Source of the DNA: Aeromonas diversa CDC 2478-85
Lineage (GTDB): Bacteria; Pseudomonadota; Gammaproteobacteria; Enterobacterales; Aeromonadaceae
Length of the DNA: 64,000 bases
NCBI RefSeq assembly: GCF_000819805.1
Contig: NZ_CDCE01000029.1
Location: 64,833-128,832 of the forward strand
Direction of reading: 5' to 3'
The position numbers were made by a program, and so were the translations under genes. The first letter of the stretch is position 1. Every line of letters starts with the position of its first letter. Shown here in pieces: positions 1 through 9,428 of the stretch. The notes beneath the pieces are model-generated. The model did no database searches, had not been told where the DNA came from, and worked only from the letters and a program-made list of their open reading frames with translations.

Positions 1-379
1 CCCGTTCGGCCAGGTGCAGGCGACGCTCCTCAAACTTCTCCTGGGTATCGATGCTGTGGCCTATGTACTGCTGATAGAGGTCGTTGGCCGCCTCCATCTT
101 GCGCGCCACCTTGCCGACGAAGTCTTTCGGCTGGTGGCAGTCGGCACACACGGCGCGCACGCCGGAGGCGTTCTGGTAGTGCACCGACTCCTTGTACTCC
201 TGGTAGACGGTGTCTTTCATGGTGTGACAGGAGATACAGAACTCGAGAGAGCTGGTCTTCTCAAAGCCATAGTGCAGGCCTACGGAGCCGGCCAGGGTCA
301 CGGCAACCCCGGCCAGAACCAGCGCCAGCACCGACCAGCGGCGGCTGGGAGTGCGCAGGAAGTGCCACAGTTTCTTCAT
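1..379 (-). CDS. torC: NapC/TorC-family membrane-anchored multihaem cytochrome c (partial)
   Basis: Only the first 126 residues are present; the gene runs off the left edge. After an ATG at 379 there is a basic N-terminus, one hydrophobic anchor (about residues 14-34), then two c-type haem motifs, CISCH and CADCH, as expected for the NapC/NirT/TorC fold that takes electrons from quinol in the inner membrane and passes them to a periplasmic reductase. It diverges from torR, next to torT and torS, so TMAO respiration is the likely role. The C-terminal fifth haem domain that separates TorC from NapC lies outside the window, so TorC rests on context. Confidence 0.85.
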   Translation of the reverse strand, partial: MKKLWHFLRTPSRRWSVLALVLAGVAVTLAGSVGLHYGFEKTSSLEFCISCHTMKDTVYQEYKESVHYQNASGVRAVCADCHQPKDFVGKVARKMEAANDLYQQYIGHSIDTQEKFEERRLHLAER

Positions 380-428
380 CGGATGGGTCTCGCATCGCTA
401 TTTTGATGGAGGCCATGGTAGGGAGGGG

Positions 429-491
429 GTGTGAACAGGGCTGCCCCTGGCTATTAACGAATAAGGGGTAATTATGAAAGAATGTGAATAG
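429..491. promoter_or_regulatory. Candidate tor boxes between torC and torR
   Basis: Read on the minus strand, 429-438 gives CTGTTCACAC and 482-491 gives CTATTCACAT; each matches the E. coli tor box CTGTTCATAT at 8 of 10 positions. They lie 53 bp apart in the only gap (380-523) between the divergent torC and torR, where TorR would both activate torCAD and regulate itself. The match was made by eye against a remembered consensus. Confidence 0.45.
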
Positions 492-523
492 AATACCCCC
501 CTTCACCGTGCACGAGGTCCCCC

Positions 524-1234
524 ATGTCCCATCACATCCTGGTCGTCGAGGACGACATCGTCACTCGCGAGCGTCTCTTGGGCTATTTCGAGCGGGAAGG
601 CTACCGGGTGACGGCGGTGGAGGATGGCGCGGCCATGCGTGAGGTACTGGCGCGCGAGCCGGTCTCCCTCATCATGCTCGACATCAACCTGCCGGGAGAG
701 GATGGCCTGCTGCTAACCCGCGAGCTGCGGGCCCGCAGTACCGTGGGGATCATACTGGTGACCGGGCGCAGCGATGCGGTGGACAGGATAGTCGGCCTCG
801 AGATGGGGGCCGACGACTATGTCACCAAGCCATTCGAGCTGCGCGAGCTGCTGGTGCGGGTCAAGAACCTGTTGTGGCGCATCTCCCTGGCGCAGCAGGC
901 ACCGGCTCCCGCTGACGAGGACGATGCCATTGGTTTTGGCCCCTGGCGCTTCGACATCCCCCGTCGCCAGCTCAGTAAGGGCGGGGTGCCGGTGCGCCTG
1001 ACCAAGGCCGAGTACGAGGTGCTGGTGGCCTTCGTCGCCCACCCGGGGCGGGTGCTCAGCCGCGAGCGATTGCTCTCTCTCATCAGCCACAGGGGCGATG
1101 GCCCGAGCGATCGCACCATCGATGTGCTGATCCGCCGCCTGCGCGGCAAGATGGAAGAGGATCCCCGCGATCCGCAGCTGTTCGTCACTGTGCACGGGGA
1201 GGGCTATCTGTTCGCCGGGGCCGTTAGCGGTTAG
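524..1234 (+). CDS. torR: OmpR-family response regulator TorR
   Basis: A 236-residue two-domain regulator. The receiver (about 3-115) has the acidic pair EDD near the start, the phospho-acceptor Asp53 in the LIMLDINLP strand and the conserved lysine in TKPF; an OmpR/PhoB winged-helix domain fills about 135-230. It should receive phosphate from TorS and activate the TMAO reductase genes. It diverges from torC and faces torT, as in the known torR-torT-torS cluster. Confidence 0.93.
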   Translation: MSHHILVVEDDIVTRERLLGYFEREGYRVTAVEDGAAMREVLAREPVSLIMLDINLPGEDGLLLTRELRARSTVGIILVTGRSDAVDRIVGLEMGADDYVTKPFELRELLVRVKNLLWRISLAQQAPAPADEDDAIGFGPWRFDIPRRQLSKGGVPVRLTKAEYEVLVAFVAHPGRVLSRERLLSLISHRGDGPSDRTIDVLIRRLRGKMEEDPRDPQLFVTVHGEGYLFAGAVSG

Positions 1235-1293
1235 GGCGCTCGAGAACGTGAGGCAGGTCGGCGCCTGTCTCATGCCTCTGAGGCTCTCTATGG

Positions 1294-2307
1294 TCAGTTC
1301 TTTTTGGGTGAGATACGGTAGACGGGGCGAAAGTCCCCGTCGGAGAGGCTGTCCCGGGTGTCGGGTAACGCCTTCTCCAGGGTCAATATGGGGGGGGCGA
1401 GGTGGCGTGGGCAGCGCGCCTCACTGGTGTCGGGTTGATTGAGCAGGCAGACCGCCTGGGCCACGGCGAGGCGTCCCTGCAGACGCATCTGATCGCTGTT
1501 GGCCACCAGGATGCGCCCGCGCAGCAGCCCCCGCTGCACCCCGTGACTGAAGTAGGTCGCGGCGATGGCGGGTCGGGAGCGGCCGGAGAGCTCGCTCATG
1601 GCCACCTCGGCGGCGATGGCGCCCCCCACCAGATAGTCCAAATCCGGATGTTGGCGCAGCACCTGCTGCACCAGGGTGCGCTGAATCTCCCGGCTGTTGT
1701 CGCCGCGTCGTGTCGTCACCAGCGTGACCGCGCTCCCCGCGATGGCCTCGGCGAAGGCCGGCTCCACCAGGTTGTTGCCCCCTCGCGCGGCGGGTCCCGG
1801 GAAGAGGGCGACCCGCACCGCCGGGCTGCCGGCCGGGTGGCGCCGCGCCAGCCACTGACCGATGCGCGCCCCCATCTCGGCCCAGTCTACCCCTACCTCG
1901 GCGACCGCCAGGCCCGGTGCCAGGGCGTTGACCACTCCGAAGACAGGCAACCGGCTGGCGCGGATGGTGCTGGTCAGGGCGTCCGGTGTGACGCTGCCGA
2001 GCAGGATGGCATCGGCCCCCTGCGCCTGGCAGCCGGCAATCTGCCGCTCCTGCTCCCCTTGCGCCTCATAGCCCCCTGCCTCCTGCACCTCGAGGTGAAC
2101 CCCGAGCCGGCGCGCCTCCTCCACCATGCCCTGATTGACCGAGAGCCAGTAGGCGTCGCGCAGGTGCGGGTAGAGGGCGCAGAGTCGATAGGGGCGCGCC
2201 GCCCGCTCGGGCGGGGTCCATCCCGCAGAGGCGGGCACGGCCCGGGTGGGGCCCGGCAGCAGGGCGAGCGAGGCGGCAAGCAGGGTCAGCAGGTTTCGGC
2301 TTCGCAT
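1294..2307 (-). CDS. torT: Periplasmic TMAO-binding sensor TorT
   Basis: 337 residues with a signal peptide (hydrophobic stretch about 6-21) and a periplasmic-binding-protein fold of the sugar-binding type. TorT binds TMAO and docks on the TorS sensor domain. The start at 2307 precedes a good signal sequence; an in-frame ATG at 2340 would add 11 unlikely residues. It is divergent from torS with 72 bp between the starts. The identity rests on fold, length and its place between torR and torS. Confidence 0.9.
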   Translation of the reverse strand: MRSRNLLTLLAASLALLPGPTRAVPASAGWTPPERAARPYRLCALYPHLRDAYWLSVNQGMVEEARRLGVHLEVQEAGGYEAQGEQERQIAGCQAQGADAILLGSVTPDALTSTIRASRLPVFGVVNALAPGLAVAEVGVDWAEMGARIGQWLARRHPAGSPAVRVALFPGPAARGGNNLVEPAFAEAIAGSAVTLVTTRRGDNSREIQRTLVQQVLRQHPDLDYLVGGAIAAEVAMSELSGRSRPAIAATYFSHGVQRGLLRGRILVANSDQMRLQGRLAVAQAVCLLNQPDTSEARCPRHLAPPILTLEKALPDTRDSLSDGDFRPVYRISPKKN

Positions 2308-2379
2308 GGCGGGGGCTTTTGGTAGAGTGTGGGGAGTCATTATCCCCATTCTGTCGACATCGACAATCAAGGTGTGCGT

Positions 2380-5139
2380 ATGTCCCTGCTCTCCAGCCTG
2401 CGTGGTCGGCTGCTGATCGCCTTCTCCCTGATGGCGCTGCTCACCCTGGGGGCTAGCCTGCTCGGCTGGCTGGGGCTTGGCCATATCGCCACCCTGGCCC
2501 AGCGCATGGAGCGCACCCTGCCGGCCCTCGACAGCGCCCGCGAGCTGGCCCGGGTCGGGGGCGACATCCTCGCCACCTCGCGCCTGCTGGTGGCGTCTGA
2601 CAGCGAGGCGGAACGTACCCGTCAGGGGCAGCGACTGACCCTGGAGGGGCGTCGCCTGGTGGCCCTGGTGGCGAGTCTGGATCGGGAGGGGGACGAGGCG
2701 CGTCGGGTACGGCTCGAGCAGTTGCAGCTCGCCCTCATCGGTAACCTGGGTCGGCAGGGGCTGCTGGTGGGGGAGCGGCTCGATCTGGATCTGCGTGGCA
2801 GGCGCCTGCGTGAGTCGCTGGTGCAGGACGCCGGCGAGGTGGCCGAGCTGGCACGCAGCCAGATGGAGAATGCCCAGAGCCTGCTGGTGGCGGGGATGGG
2901 GGAGCTCTACGGCCTCTCTGGCGCCGCGGCCAGGGCCCGTCTCGACAGCCTGCTCGACCGGGATCTCGACTGGCTCGAGCAGATGACGGAGCTGCGCCAT
3001 CGCGCCCTCGCCCTGCAGCAGCGGATCGAGGAGACGGGGCGCGCCGCCAGTGGCGACGAGGTGACCGCCCTGATGGGGTTGATAGACCAGGATCTGGCGG
3101 TGATGGGTTTGCGCGCCGATGCCCTGGCCGACCCCGAGCGGCGGGGGGCAGCCCGGGCCGCCCTGACGCGACTGGTACAGGCCGAACGTCTCGGTCGGGT
3201 ACGCGGTCAGTGGCTCGATACCGAGCGGATGATCGGGGAGCTGAGTGGGCGCAACCAGCAGCTGATGGCGACCATGAATGGTGAGGTGGCCGAGCTGGTG
3301 GCGCAGGAGCGTGCCCGACTCGGTGAACGGCAACACCTGCTGGCCGAGCGGCTGCGCCTGCTTACCCGGGCGCTGGCCCTGATCGGCCTCATCTCGCTCG
3401 CGCTGATGGGCATACTGATGGGTCGGGTGGTGCAGCGCGGCATTCTGGTGCCACTGCGTGCGGCCACCGGCGCCATCGAGCGCCTCGCTCGCGGCGAGCT
3501 GGATGTCACCTTGCCCAATCCGGCCAGGAGCGATGAGCTGGCCGCCATGGGGGCGGCACTGGAGGTGTTTCGGCGCAACGCCATCGAGCTGCGCGGTTAT
3601 CAGGCCGAGCTGGAGCAGAGGGTCAGTGAGCGCACGCAGGCCCTCAACGAGGCCAACGACCGCCTCGCCCTGGAGGTGGATCGCCAGAAAGAGGCGCGCG
3701 CCGAGGCCGAGCAGGCCAACCGGGCCAAGTCGGTCTTTCTCGCCACCATGAGCCACGAGATCCGCACCCCCATGAACGGCATCCTGGGTGGACTCTCCCT
3801 GCTCGAAGGCACCCCGCTCGATAGCGAGCAACGCCGTTATCTGGGCGCGGTGGAGCACAGCGGCGAGTCCCTGCTCGAGATCCTCAACGACATCCTCGAC
3901 TACTCCAAAATCGAGGCGGGTCACCTGGAGGCGCGCCGCGTCCCCTTCAACCTGCACGCCCTGCTCGAGGATCTGGTCGCCCTGTTTGCCCCCAAGGCCG
4001 AGGGGCGCGGGTTGTCACTGACGCTCAACTGTGCCGCCACTGTCTCAACCGTGGTGGAGGGGGATGCCGGCAAGCTGCGTCAGGTGCTTGCCAACCTGAT
4101 CGGCAATGCCATCAAGTTCACCCGCCACGGCGGCGTGACCCTGACGGTGGGGCCGCTCGAGTGCGCCGGCCCCTGTCTGCAACCCTGCCTGCGCTTCACG
4201 GTCAGCGACACCGGGCCCGGCATTCCGGCGGGCGAGCAGGAGGCGGTCTTCGAGGCGTTTCGCCAGCGTGGCCGTGATGCGGGTCATCTGGGGGGCACAG
4301 GGCTGGGGCTGGCCATCAGTCGTCGTCTGGTACAGGCCATGGGGGGCTTTCTGGCTCTGGAGAGCCAGCCGGGGGAGGGATGCCGCTTCTCGTTTTCCCT
4401 GTCGCTCCAGCCGGCCGAGCTGCTGGCGCCCGAGCCGGTGACCCTGCACGTCGGGGGGGCCCACCTGTTGCTGGTGGAGGACAACCCGATCAACCGACTG
4501 GTGGCCGAAGGGATGCTGCGCCGCCTCGGCCACCGAGTCACCCTGGCCGAGGATGGGCGCAGCGCCCTGACCTTGGTGACCGAGCGCCCCTTCGATCTGG
4601 CGCTCATCGATCTCAACCTGCCCGACACGGATGGCATCACGCTGCGCGAGGATCTCGCGGAGATCAGCCTGGAGGAGCACGGCCGTCCGCTGCCGGCCCT
4701 GGCGGTCACGGCCCAGATGTACCCGGAGGATGTGCAGCGCTGCCTCGACGCCGGCTTTGCCGGCTTCGTCGGCAAGCCATTGCGCCTGGCGACGCTCGGT
4801 GCGGCGATTGCCGCCCACTGGCAGGGCCCTCTAACGGGGCAGGAGGAGGGGCCCACCTCCCCTCGGCAGGGGTTGGCGAGGGACAGGGCCCTGCTCGGTG
4901 AGGAGAGGGGGGCGCGGCTGCTGACCCTGTTCCAGGAGCAGGGGGAGCAACTGGTCGGCGAGCTGCTGGCGAGCGAGCCCGGTGAGGCGCGCCGCCAGCT
5001 GGCTCATCGCTTGAGGGGCAGTGCCCTGAGCCTGGAGGTGACCCCCCTGGCGGAGTTGTGTCTGGCCATCGAGCGCGGTGAGAGCGGGATCGAGGGATTG
5101 GCCGCGTGTTGGCGCCAGACGCTGGCCGCCCTGAAGTGA
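2380..5139 (+). CDS. torS: Hybrid sensor histidine kinase TorS
   Basis: 919 residues. The order is TM1 (about 13-33), a long helical periplasmic sensor, TM2 (about 330-350), HAMP, coiled coil, HisKA with the phospho-acceptor His459 in [11 protein letters not shown], HATPase_c, a receiver with Asp744 in ALIDLNLP, and a C-terminal HPt domain with His876 in [11 protein letters not shown]. All four phosphorelay residues are intact, so it should be a working His-Asp-His relay to TorR. The start ATG at 2380 directly precedes the membrane segment. The stop lies one base from the stop of the convergent acetyltransferase. Confidence 0.94.
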   Translation: MSLLSSLRGRLLIAFSLMALLTLGASLLGWLGLGHIATLAQRMERTLPALDSARELARVGGDILATSRLLVASDSEAERTRQGQRLTLEGRRLVALVASLDREGDEARRVRLEQLQLALIGNLGRQGLLVGERLDLDLRGRRLRESLVQDAGEVAELARSQMENAQSLLVAGMGELYGLSGAAARARLDSLLDRDLDWLEQMTELRHRALALQQRIEETGRAASGDEVTALMGLIDQDLAVMGLRADALADPERRGAARAALTRLVQAERLGRVRGQWLDTERMIGELSGRNQQLMATMNGEVAELVAQERARLGERQHLLAERLRLLTRALALIGLISLALMGILMGRVVQRGILVPLRAATGAIERLARGELDVTLPNPARSDELAAMGAALEVFRRNAIELRGYQAELEQRVSERTQALNEANDRLALEVDRQKEARAEAEQANRAKSVFLATMSHEIRTPMNGILGGLSLLEGTPLDSEQRRYLGAVEHSGESLLEILNDILDYSKIEAGHLEARRVPFNLHALLEDLVALFAPKAEGRGLSLTLNCAATVSTVVEGDAGKLRQVLANLIGNAIKFTRHGGVTLTVGPLECAGPCLQPCLRFTVSDTGPGIPAGEQEAVFEAFRQRGRDAGHLGGTGLGLAISRRLVQAMGGFLALESQPGEGCRFSFSLSLQPAELLAPEPVTLHVGGAHLLLVEDNPINRLVAEGMLRRLGHRVTLAEDGRSALTLVTERPFDLALIDLNLPDTDGITLREDLAEISLEEHGRPLPALAVTAQMYPEDVQRCLDAGFAGFVGKPLRLATLGAAIAAHWQGPLTGQEEGPTSPRQGLARDRALLGEERGARLLTLFQEQGEQLVGELLASEPGEARRQLAHRLRGSALSLEVTPLAELCLAIERGESGIEGLAACWRQTLAALK

Positions 5140-5140
5140 C

Positions 5141-5605
5141 TCAAGAAAGGGGCAGGGTCAGCAGCTGGCCGCGGGCGTCGGGGGCGCCGACCGGCTGCCA
5201 GCCCAGACGCGCGTAGAAGCTGACCGCCGGCAGGTTGCTCGGCGAGACCCGCAGCCCCGCCCGTTGACTGCCCACGGCGCGGATCCGCGCCAGCGCCTGA
5301 TCGTGCAACCAGCGGCCGGCCCCCAGACCGCGCCAGTGCGGGCAGAGATAGAGCAGGTAGATGTAGCCCTCTTGCACGCCATCGGGGCGCACCAGGGCCG
5401 GGCTGAGCTCGAGCTGGCCGATGATCTCGTCTTCATGCCACAGGTGATGCAGGCGACCGAGCTCCTGCAGGCGGGCGAGCCAGGAGAGGGTGTCTTGTTC
5501 ATCGAAGGTGTCGAGCTGGCCGAAGCTGATGCGCCAGGCGTCGCGGCGAAACGGCAGGCAGTGGCTCACGTGGGTGGCCGGATCGGCGGGAAGCAGCAGG
5601 TACAT
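5141..5605 (-). CDS. GNAT-family N-acetyltransferase
   Basis: 154 residues with the GNAT core, including an acetyl-CoA-binding stretch of the form LCPHWRGLGAGRWL (about 97-110) and a late VSFYARLGW motif typical of family C-termini. The start at 5605 has AGGAG seven bases upstream; a longer reading from 5659 lacks one. The substrate cannot be told from sequence. It is a single gene, convergent with torS and divergent from glyA. Confidence 0.82.
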   Translation of the reverse strand: MYLLLPADPATHVSHCLPFRRDAWRISFGQLDTFDEQDTLSWLARLQELGRLHHLWHEDEIIGQLELSPALVRPDGVQEGYIYLLYLCPHWRGLGAGRWLHDQALARIRAVGSQRAGLRVSPSNLPAVSFYARLGWQPVGAPDARGQLLTLPLS

Positions 5606-5749
5606 AGGCACTCCTGAGGGCTGAGGCCGCCATGGTAACCAAGTTGCGCCATGCGACACAATTTACAATTTATAAACAAATTTTTAAGTGGTCGGGCTGT
5701 CCCTTTGATCCCGGTCACGTTACAATGCGTTCGCCTTGATTTCACCCAC

Positions 5750-5765
5750 GCGCAAACGATTTTCA
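5750..5765. promoter_or_regulatory. Possible PurR operator before glyA
   Basis: GCGCAAACGATTTTCA matches the centre GCAANCGNTT of the PurR consensus but not its outer bases. It sits just before the glyA ribosome site. glyA is a known PurR target in E. coli. A TACAAT -10-like hexamer is at 5721-5726. Confidence 0.3.
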
Positions 5766-5777
5766 GGAGAGAAACGG

Positions 5778-7031
5778 ATGTTGAAACGTGACATGACCAT
5801 TGCCGGCTATGATCCAGAGCTGTGGCAGGCCATCACAGACGAGACCCGTCGTCAGGAAGAGCATATCGAGCTGATTGCGTCCGAGAACTACACCAGCCCC
5901 CGCGTCATGGAAGCCCAGGGCTCCCAGCTGACCAACAAGTACGCCGAAGGTTACCCGGCCAAGCGCTACTACGGTGGTTGCGAGTATGTGGATGTGGTTG
6001 AAACCCTGGCTATCGAGCGTGCCAAAGAGCTGTTCGGTGCCACCTACGCCAACGTGCAGCCGCACTCCGGCTCCCAGGCCAACAGCGCCGTCTACATGGC
6101 CCTGCTGCAACCGGGCGACACCGTGCTGGGTATGAACCTGGCTCACGGCGGTCACCTGACCCACGGCTCCCCGGTCAACTTCTCCGGCAAGCTGTACAAC
6201 ATCATTCCCTACGGCATCGACGAATCCGGCAAGATCGACTACGACGAGATGGAGCGTCTGGCCGTTGAGCACAAGCCGAAGATGATGATCGGCGGCTTCT
6301 CCGCTTACTCTGGCGTTGTCGACTGGGCTCGCATGCGCGAGATCGCCGACAAGATCGGCGCCTGGCTGTTCGTCGACATGGCCCACGTGGCTGGCCTCAT
6401 CGCCGCCGGTGTCTACCCGAACCCGGTTCCCCACGCTCACGTGGTCACCTCCACCACTCACAAGACCCTGGCCGGTCCGCGCGGTGGTCTGATCCTCTCC
6501 GCCGCCGACGACGAAGATCTGTACAAGAAGCTCAACTCCGCCGTCTTCCCGGGTGGTCAGGGTGGCCCGCTGATGCACGTCATCGCCGGCAAGGCCGTTG
6601 CCTTCAAAGAGGCGCTGGAGCCCGAGTTCAAGACCTATCAGGCCCAGGTCGTGAAAAACGCCAAGGCAATGGCTGCCACCTTCATCGAGCGCGGCTACAA
6701 GATCGTCTCCGGCGGTACCGACAACCATCTGATGCTGGTTGACCTGATTGGCCGCGAGCTGACCGGTAAGGACGCCGATGCTGCGCTCGGCAAAGCCAAC
6801 ATCACCGTCAACAAGAACTCTGTGCCGAACGACCCGCGCTCCCCGTTCGTGACCTCAGGTGTGCGGATCGGCACTCCGGCCATCACCCGCCGCGGCTTCA
6901 AGGAAGCCGAGTCCATCCAGCTGACCCACTGGATCTGCGACGTGCTGGACAACCACGACAACGACGAAGTGCTGGCCAACACCCGCGAGAAGGTGCTGGA
7001 TATCTGCCGCCGCTTCCCGGTCTATGCCTGA
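5778..7031 (+). CDS. glyA: Serine hydroxymethyltransferase
   Basis: 417 residues, the usual length. It converts serine plus tetrahydrofolate to glycine plus 5,10-methylene-tetrahydrofolate in the cytosol, the main source of one-carbon units. The PLP lysine is Lys229 in the [13 protein letters not shown] signature. The ATG at 5778 follows CAGGAGAGAAACGG. It is monocistronic: a strong terminator follows at once. Confidence 0.98.
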   Translation: MLKRDMTIAGYDPELWQAITDETRRQEEHIELIASENYTSPRVMEAQGSQLTNKYAEGYPAKRYYGGCEYVDVVETLAIERAKELFGATYANVQPHSGSQANSAVYMALLQPGDTVLGMNLAHGGHLTHGSPVNFSGKLYNIIPYGIDESGKIDYDEMERLAVEHKPKMMIGGFSAYSGVVDWARMREIADKIGAWLFVDMAHVAGLIAAGVYPNPVPHAHVVTSTTHKTLAGPRGGLILSAADDEDLYKKLNSAVFPGGQGGPLMHVIAGKAVAFKEALEPEFKTYQAQVVKNAKAMAATFIERGYKIVSGGTDNHLMLVDLIGRELTGKDADAALGKANITVNKNSVPNDPRSPFVTSGVRIGTPAITRRGFKEAESIQLTHWICDVLDNHDNDEVLANTREKVLDICRRFPVYA

Positions 7032-7056
7032 TAACGGCATTCACCCGGTCTGATAC

Positions 7057-7086
7057 CAATGCCACCTTCGGGTGGCATTGTTTTTT
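7057..7086 (+). terminator. Intrinsic terminator of glyA
   Basis: Ten-base-pair stem CAATGCCACC/GGTGGCATTG with a TTCG tetraloop, then six T. Confidence 0.93.
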
Positions 7087-7148
7087 CTGGATTTTCGCGC
7101 CCGTGCTACACTGGCGCTCATTTCGTTACAGCCTGCTGCGGAGGCGTC

Positions 7149-7598
7149 ATGCATTGCCCGTTTTGTAGTGCCGTGGATACCAAGGTGATCGACTCCCGGC
7201 TGGTGGCCGAGGGGCACCAGGTGAGGCGGCGACGCGAGTGCCTGCAATGCCGCGAGCGATTCACCACCTTCGAGATGGCCGAGCTGGTGATGCCGCGGGT
7301 CATCAAGAGCAACGGCTCGCGTGAGCCCTTCAACGAAGACAAGCTGCGCGCCGGCATCCTGCGGGCGCTGGAGAAACGCCCGGTGAGCATTGAGGCGATC
7401 GAGCAGGGCATCAACCGCATCAAGTCCTCCCTGCGTGCCACCGGCGAGCGGGAGGTGCCGAGCAAGCTGGTCGGCAACCTGGTGATGGAGGAGCTCAAGG
7501 CACTCGACAAGGTGGCCTATATCCGCTTTGCCTCCGTTTACCGCAGCTTCGAAGACATTCGTGAATTTGGCGAAGAGATCGCCAAGCTGGAGAAGTGA
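7149..7598 (+). CDS. nrdR: Transcriptional repressor NrdR
   Basis: 149 residues. It has an N-terminal zinc ribbon (CPFC at 3-6 and CLQC at about 31-34) followed by an ATP-cone (about 49-139). NrdR senses dATP/ATP and represses ribonucleotide reductase genes. The start ATG at 7149 gives the standard MHCPFC N-terminus. Its stop overlaps the ribD start (TGATG), so it heads a nrdR-ribD-ribE operon, an arrangement common in gammaproteobacteria. Confidence 0.97.
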   Translation: MHCPFCSAVDTKVIDSRLVAEGHQVRRRRECLQCRERFTTFEMAELVMPRVIKSNGSREPFNEDKLRAGILRALEKRPVSIEAIEQGINRIKSSLRATGEREVPSKLVGNLVMEELKALDKVAYIRFASVYRSFEDIREFGEEIAKLEK

Positions 7599-8707
7599 TG
7601 TTTAGCCAAGACGATCATCGCTGGATGAGCCGTGCCCTCGAGCTGGCGCGGCGCGGCGTCTATACCACTGCCCCCAACCCCTGCGTCGGCTGCGTGCTGG
7701 TCAACGACGGTGAGGTGGTGGGTGAGGGGTATCATCAGCGCGCCGGCGAACCCCATGCCGAGGTGCACGCCCTGCGGGCGGCGGGTGAACTGGCCCGTGG
7801 CGCCACCGCCTACGTGACCCTGGAGCCTTGCTCCCACTTTGGCCGTACCCCCCCCTGCGCCAACGCCCTGATCGAGGCCGGTGTGGCCCGGGTGGTGGCC
7901 GCCATGGTCGACCCTAATCCCCAGGTGGGGGGGCGCGGCCTGCGCCTGCTCGCCGAGGCGGGCATAGAGACGGCTCACGGCCTGCTGGCGGCCGAGGCCG
8001 AGGCGCTCAACCCGGGCTTCTTCAAGCGCATGCGCACCGGCTTCCCGCGAGTGACCCTGAAGATGGGGGCGAGCCTGGACGGGCGTACCGCCATGGCCAG
8101 CGGCGAGAGTCAGTGGATCACCTCCCCCGAGGCGCGCCGCGACGTGCAGCGCCTGCGTGCGCGCCACGATGCCGTGCTCTCCACCGCCACCACAGTGCTG
8201 GCGGATGACGCCTCGCTCACCGTGCGCTGGGACGAGCTGCCCGAGAGCGTCAAGGCCCTCTACCCCAAGGAGAGCCTGCGCCAACCGGTGCGTATCCTGA
8301 TCGACTCGAAAAACCGCCTCACCCCGGCCCAGTCCCTGTTTGGCACGGGCGGCGAGGTGTGGCTGGCGCGCCACACCGCTGATGGCTCGTGGCCCACGTC
8401 GGTGCGCGAGACTCTGGTGCCGCGTCTTGGGGAGGGGCTCGATCTGGTGAGTCTCTTCATGGTGCTGGCCAGGCAGAACATCAACTCTGTGCTGGTGGAG
8501 GCGGGCGCCTCGCTCGCCGGCGCCCTCATCAATGCCGGCCTGGTCGACGAGCTGGTGCTCTATCAGGCGCCGACGCTCTTGGGCGACGCCGGCCGTGGCC
8601 TGTGCCACCTGCCGGGGCTTGAGAAGCTCTCGCGTGCCCCCAAACTCGAGCTGACCGACGTGCGCCGTGTCGGCCCGGATATCCGCATCACAGCCAAGGT
8701 GGTTTGA
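7598..8707 (+). CDS. ribD: Bifunctional riboflavin deaminase/reductase RibD
   Basis: 369 residues. The N-terminal deaminase domain (about 1-145) carries the zinc motif PHAEVHAL and PCSHFGRTPPC. The C-terminal NADPH-dependent reductase (about 150-369) starts with TLKMGASLDGR. Together they catalyse the second and third steps from the GTP-derived pyrimidine toward riboflavin. The ATG at 7598 overlaps the nrdR stop, and the next gene follows after one base. Confidence 0.96.
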   Translation: MFSQDDHRWMSRALELARRGVYTTAPNPCVGCVLVNDGEVVGEGYHQRAGEPHAEVHALRAAGELARGATAYVTLEPCSHFGRTPPCANALIEAGVARVVAAMVDPNPQVGGRGLRLLAEAGIETAHGLLAAEAEALNPGFFKRMRTGFPRVTLKMGASLDGRTAMASGESQWITSPEARRDVQRLRARHDAVLSTATTVLADDASLTVRWDELPESVKALYPKESLRQPVRILIDSKNRLTPAQSLFGTGGEVWLARHTADGSWPTSVRETLVPRLGEGLDLVSLFMVLARQNINSVLVEAGASLAGALINAGLVDELVLYQAPTLLGDAGRGLCHLPGLEKLSRAPKLELTDVRRVGPDIRITAKVV

Positions 8708-8708
8708 C

Positions 8709-9356
8709 ATGTTTACCGGCATCATTGAAGCGGTCGGCACCCTGACCGCCCTGCAGCGCCAGGGGGATGACGTCACCCTGACCGTACACGCCCCCGGGCT
8801 CGATTTTTCCGACGTGAAACTCGGCGACTCCATCGCCACCAACGGGGTCTGCCTCACCGTCGTGAGCCTGGGAGAGCGCAGCTACAGCGCCGACGTCTCC
8901 CTCGAGACCCTCAATCGCAGCCGCTTCGCCGACGCCAGGGTTGGCGATCGGGTCAACCTGGAGAAGGCGCTGTTGCCCACCACCCGCCTCGGCGGCCACC
9001 TGGTCTCGGGCCACGTAGATGGTGTCGGGGTGGTGAAGAGCACCTCATCCAGCGGCCGCGCCATCGAGTACTGGATTGCGGCCCCTGACAGCCTGGCCCG
9101 CTACATCGCCGAGAAGGGCTCGATCGCGGTGGACGGCATCAGCCTCACGGTCAACGCCGTAAAGGGGAGCGAGTTTCGCCTGACCATAGTGCCGCACACG
9201 GCCCAGGAGACCACCATAGCCCAGTGGAAGCCGGGCACCCGGGTTAACCTGGAGGTGGATCAGATTGCCCGCTACCTGGAGCGCTTGATGCAAGGGGAGC
9301 GGGGCACCCAGAGTTCCCTGACCCTGGAGAAGCTGGCCCAATCCGGTTTTTTGTGA
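8709..9356 (+). CDS. ribE: Riboflavin synthase, alpha subunit
   Basis: 215 residues, made of two homologous lumazine-binding domains (about 1-97 and 98-195). It starts with the family signature MFTGIIEAVG. It dismutates two 6,7-dimethyl-8-ribityllumazine molecules into riboflavin and the pyrimidine precursor. It is translationally close to ribD (one base gap). Some schemes name this gene ribC. Confidence 0.96.
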   Translation: MFTGIIEAVGTLTALQRQGDDVTLTVHAPGLDFSDVKLGDSIATNGVCLTVVSLGERSYSADVSLETLNRSRFADARVGDRVNLEKALLPTTRLGGHLVSGHVDGVGVVKSTSSSGRAIEYWIAAPDSLARYIAEKGSIAVDGISLTVNAVKGSEFRLTIVPHTAQETTIAQWKPGTRVNLEVDQIARYLERLMQGERGTQSSLTLEKLAQSGFL

Positions 9357-9428
9357 CCAAGACGGCATTGAAACGCCCCGGTCTGCCCTCATCTTGACCG
9401 GGTACCCCGAACGATTCTGGAGAAGCAC

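Noticed and set aside
2308-3957. Long minus-strand frame continuing upstream of torT
   Set aside because: It is the antisense shadow of torS; a signal peptide and normal TorT length fix the start at 2307.
7149-7598. NrdR-box pair near nrdR
   Set aside because: No ribonucleotide reductase gene is in the window and no paired boxes were found.
9357-9428. FMN riboswitch before ribB
   Set aside because: 72 bp is too short and has none of the conserved RFN helices; none was seen before ribH or nrdR either.
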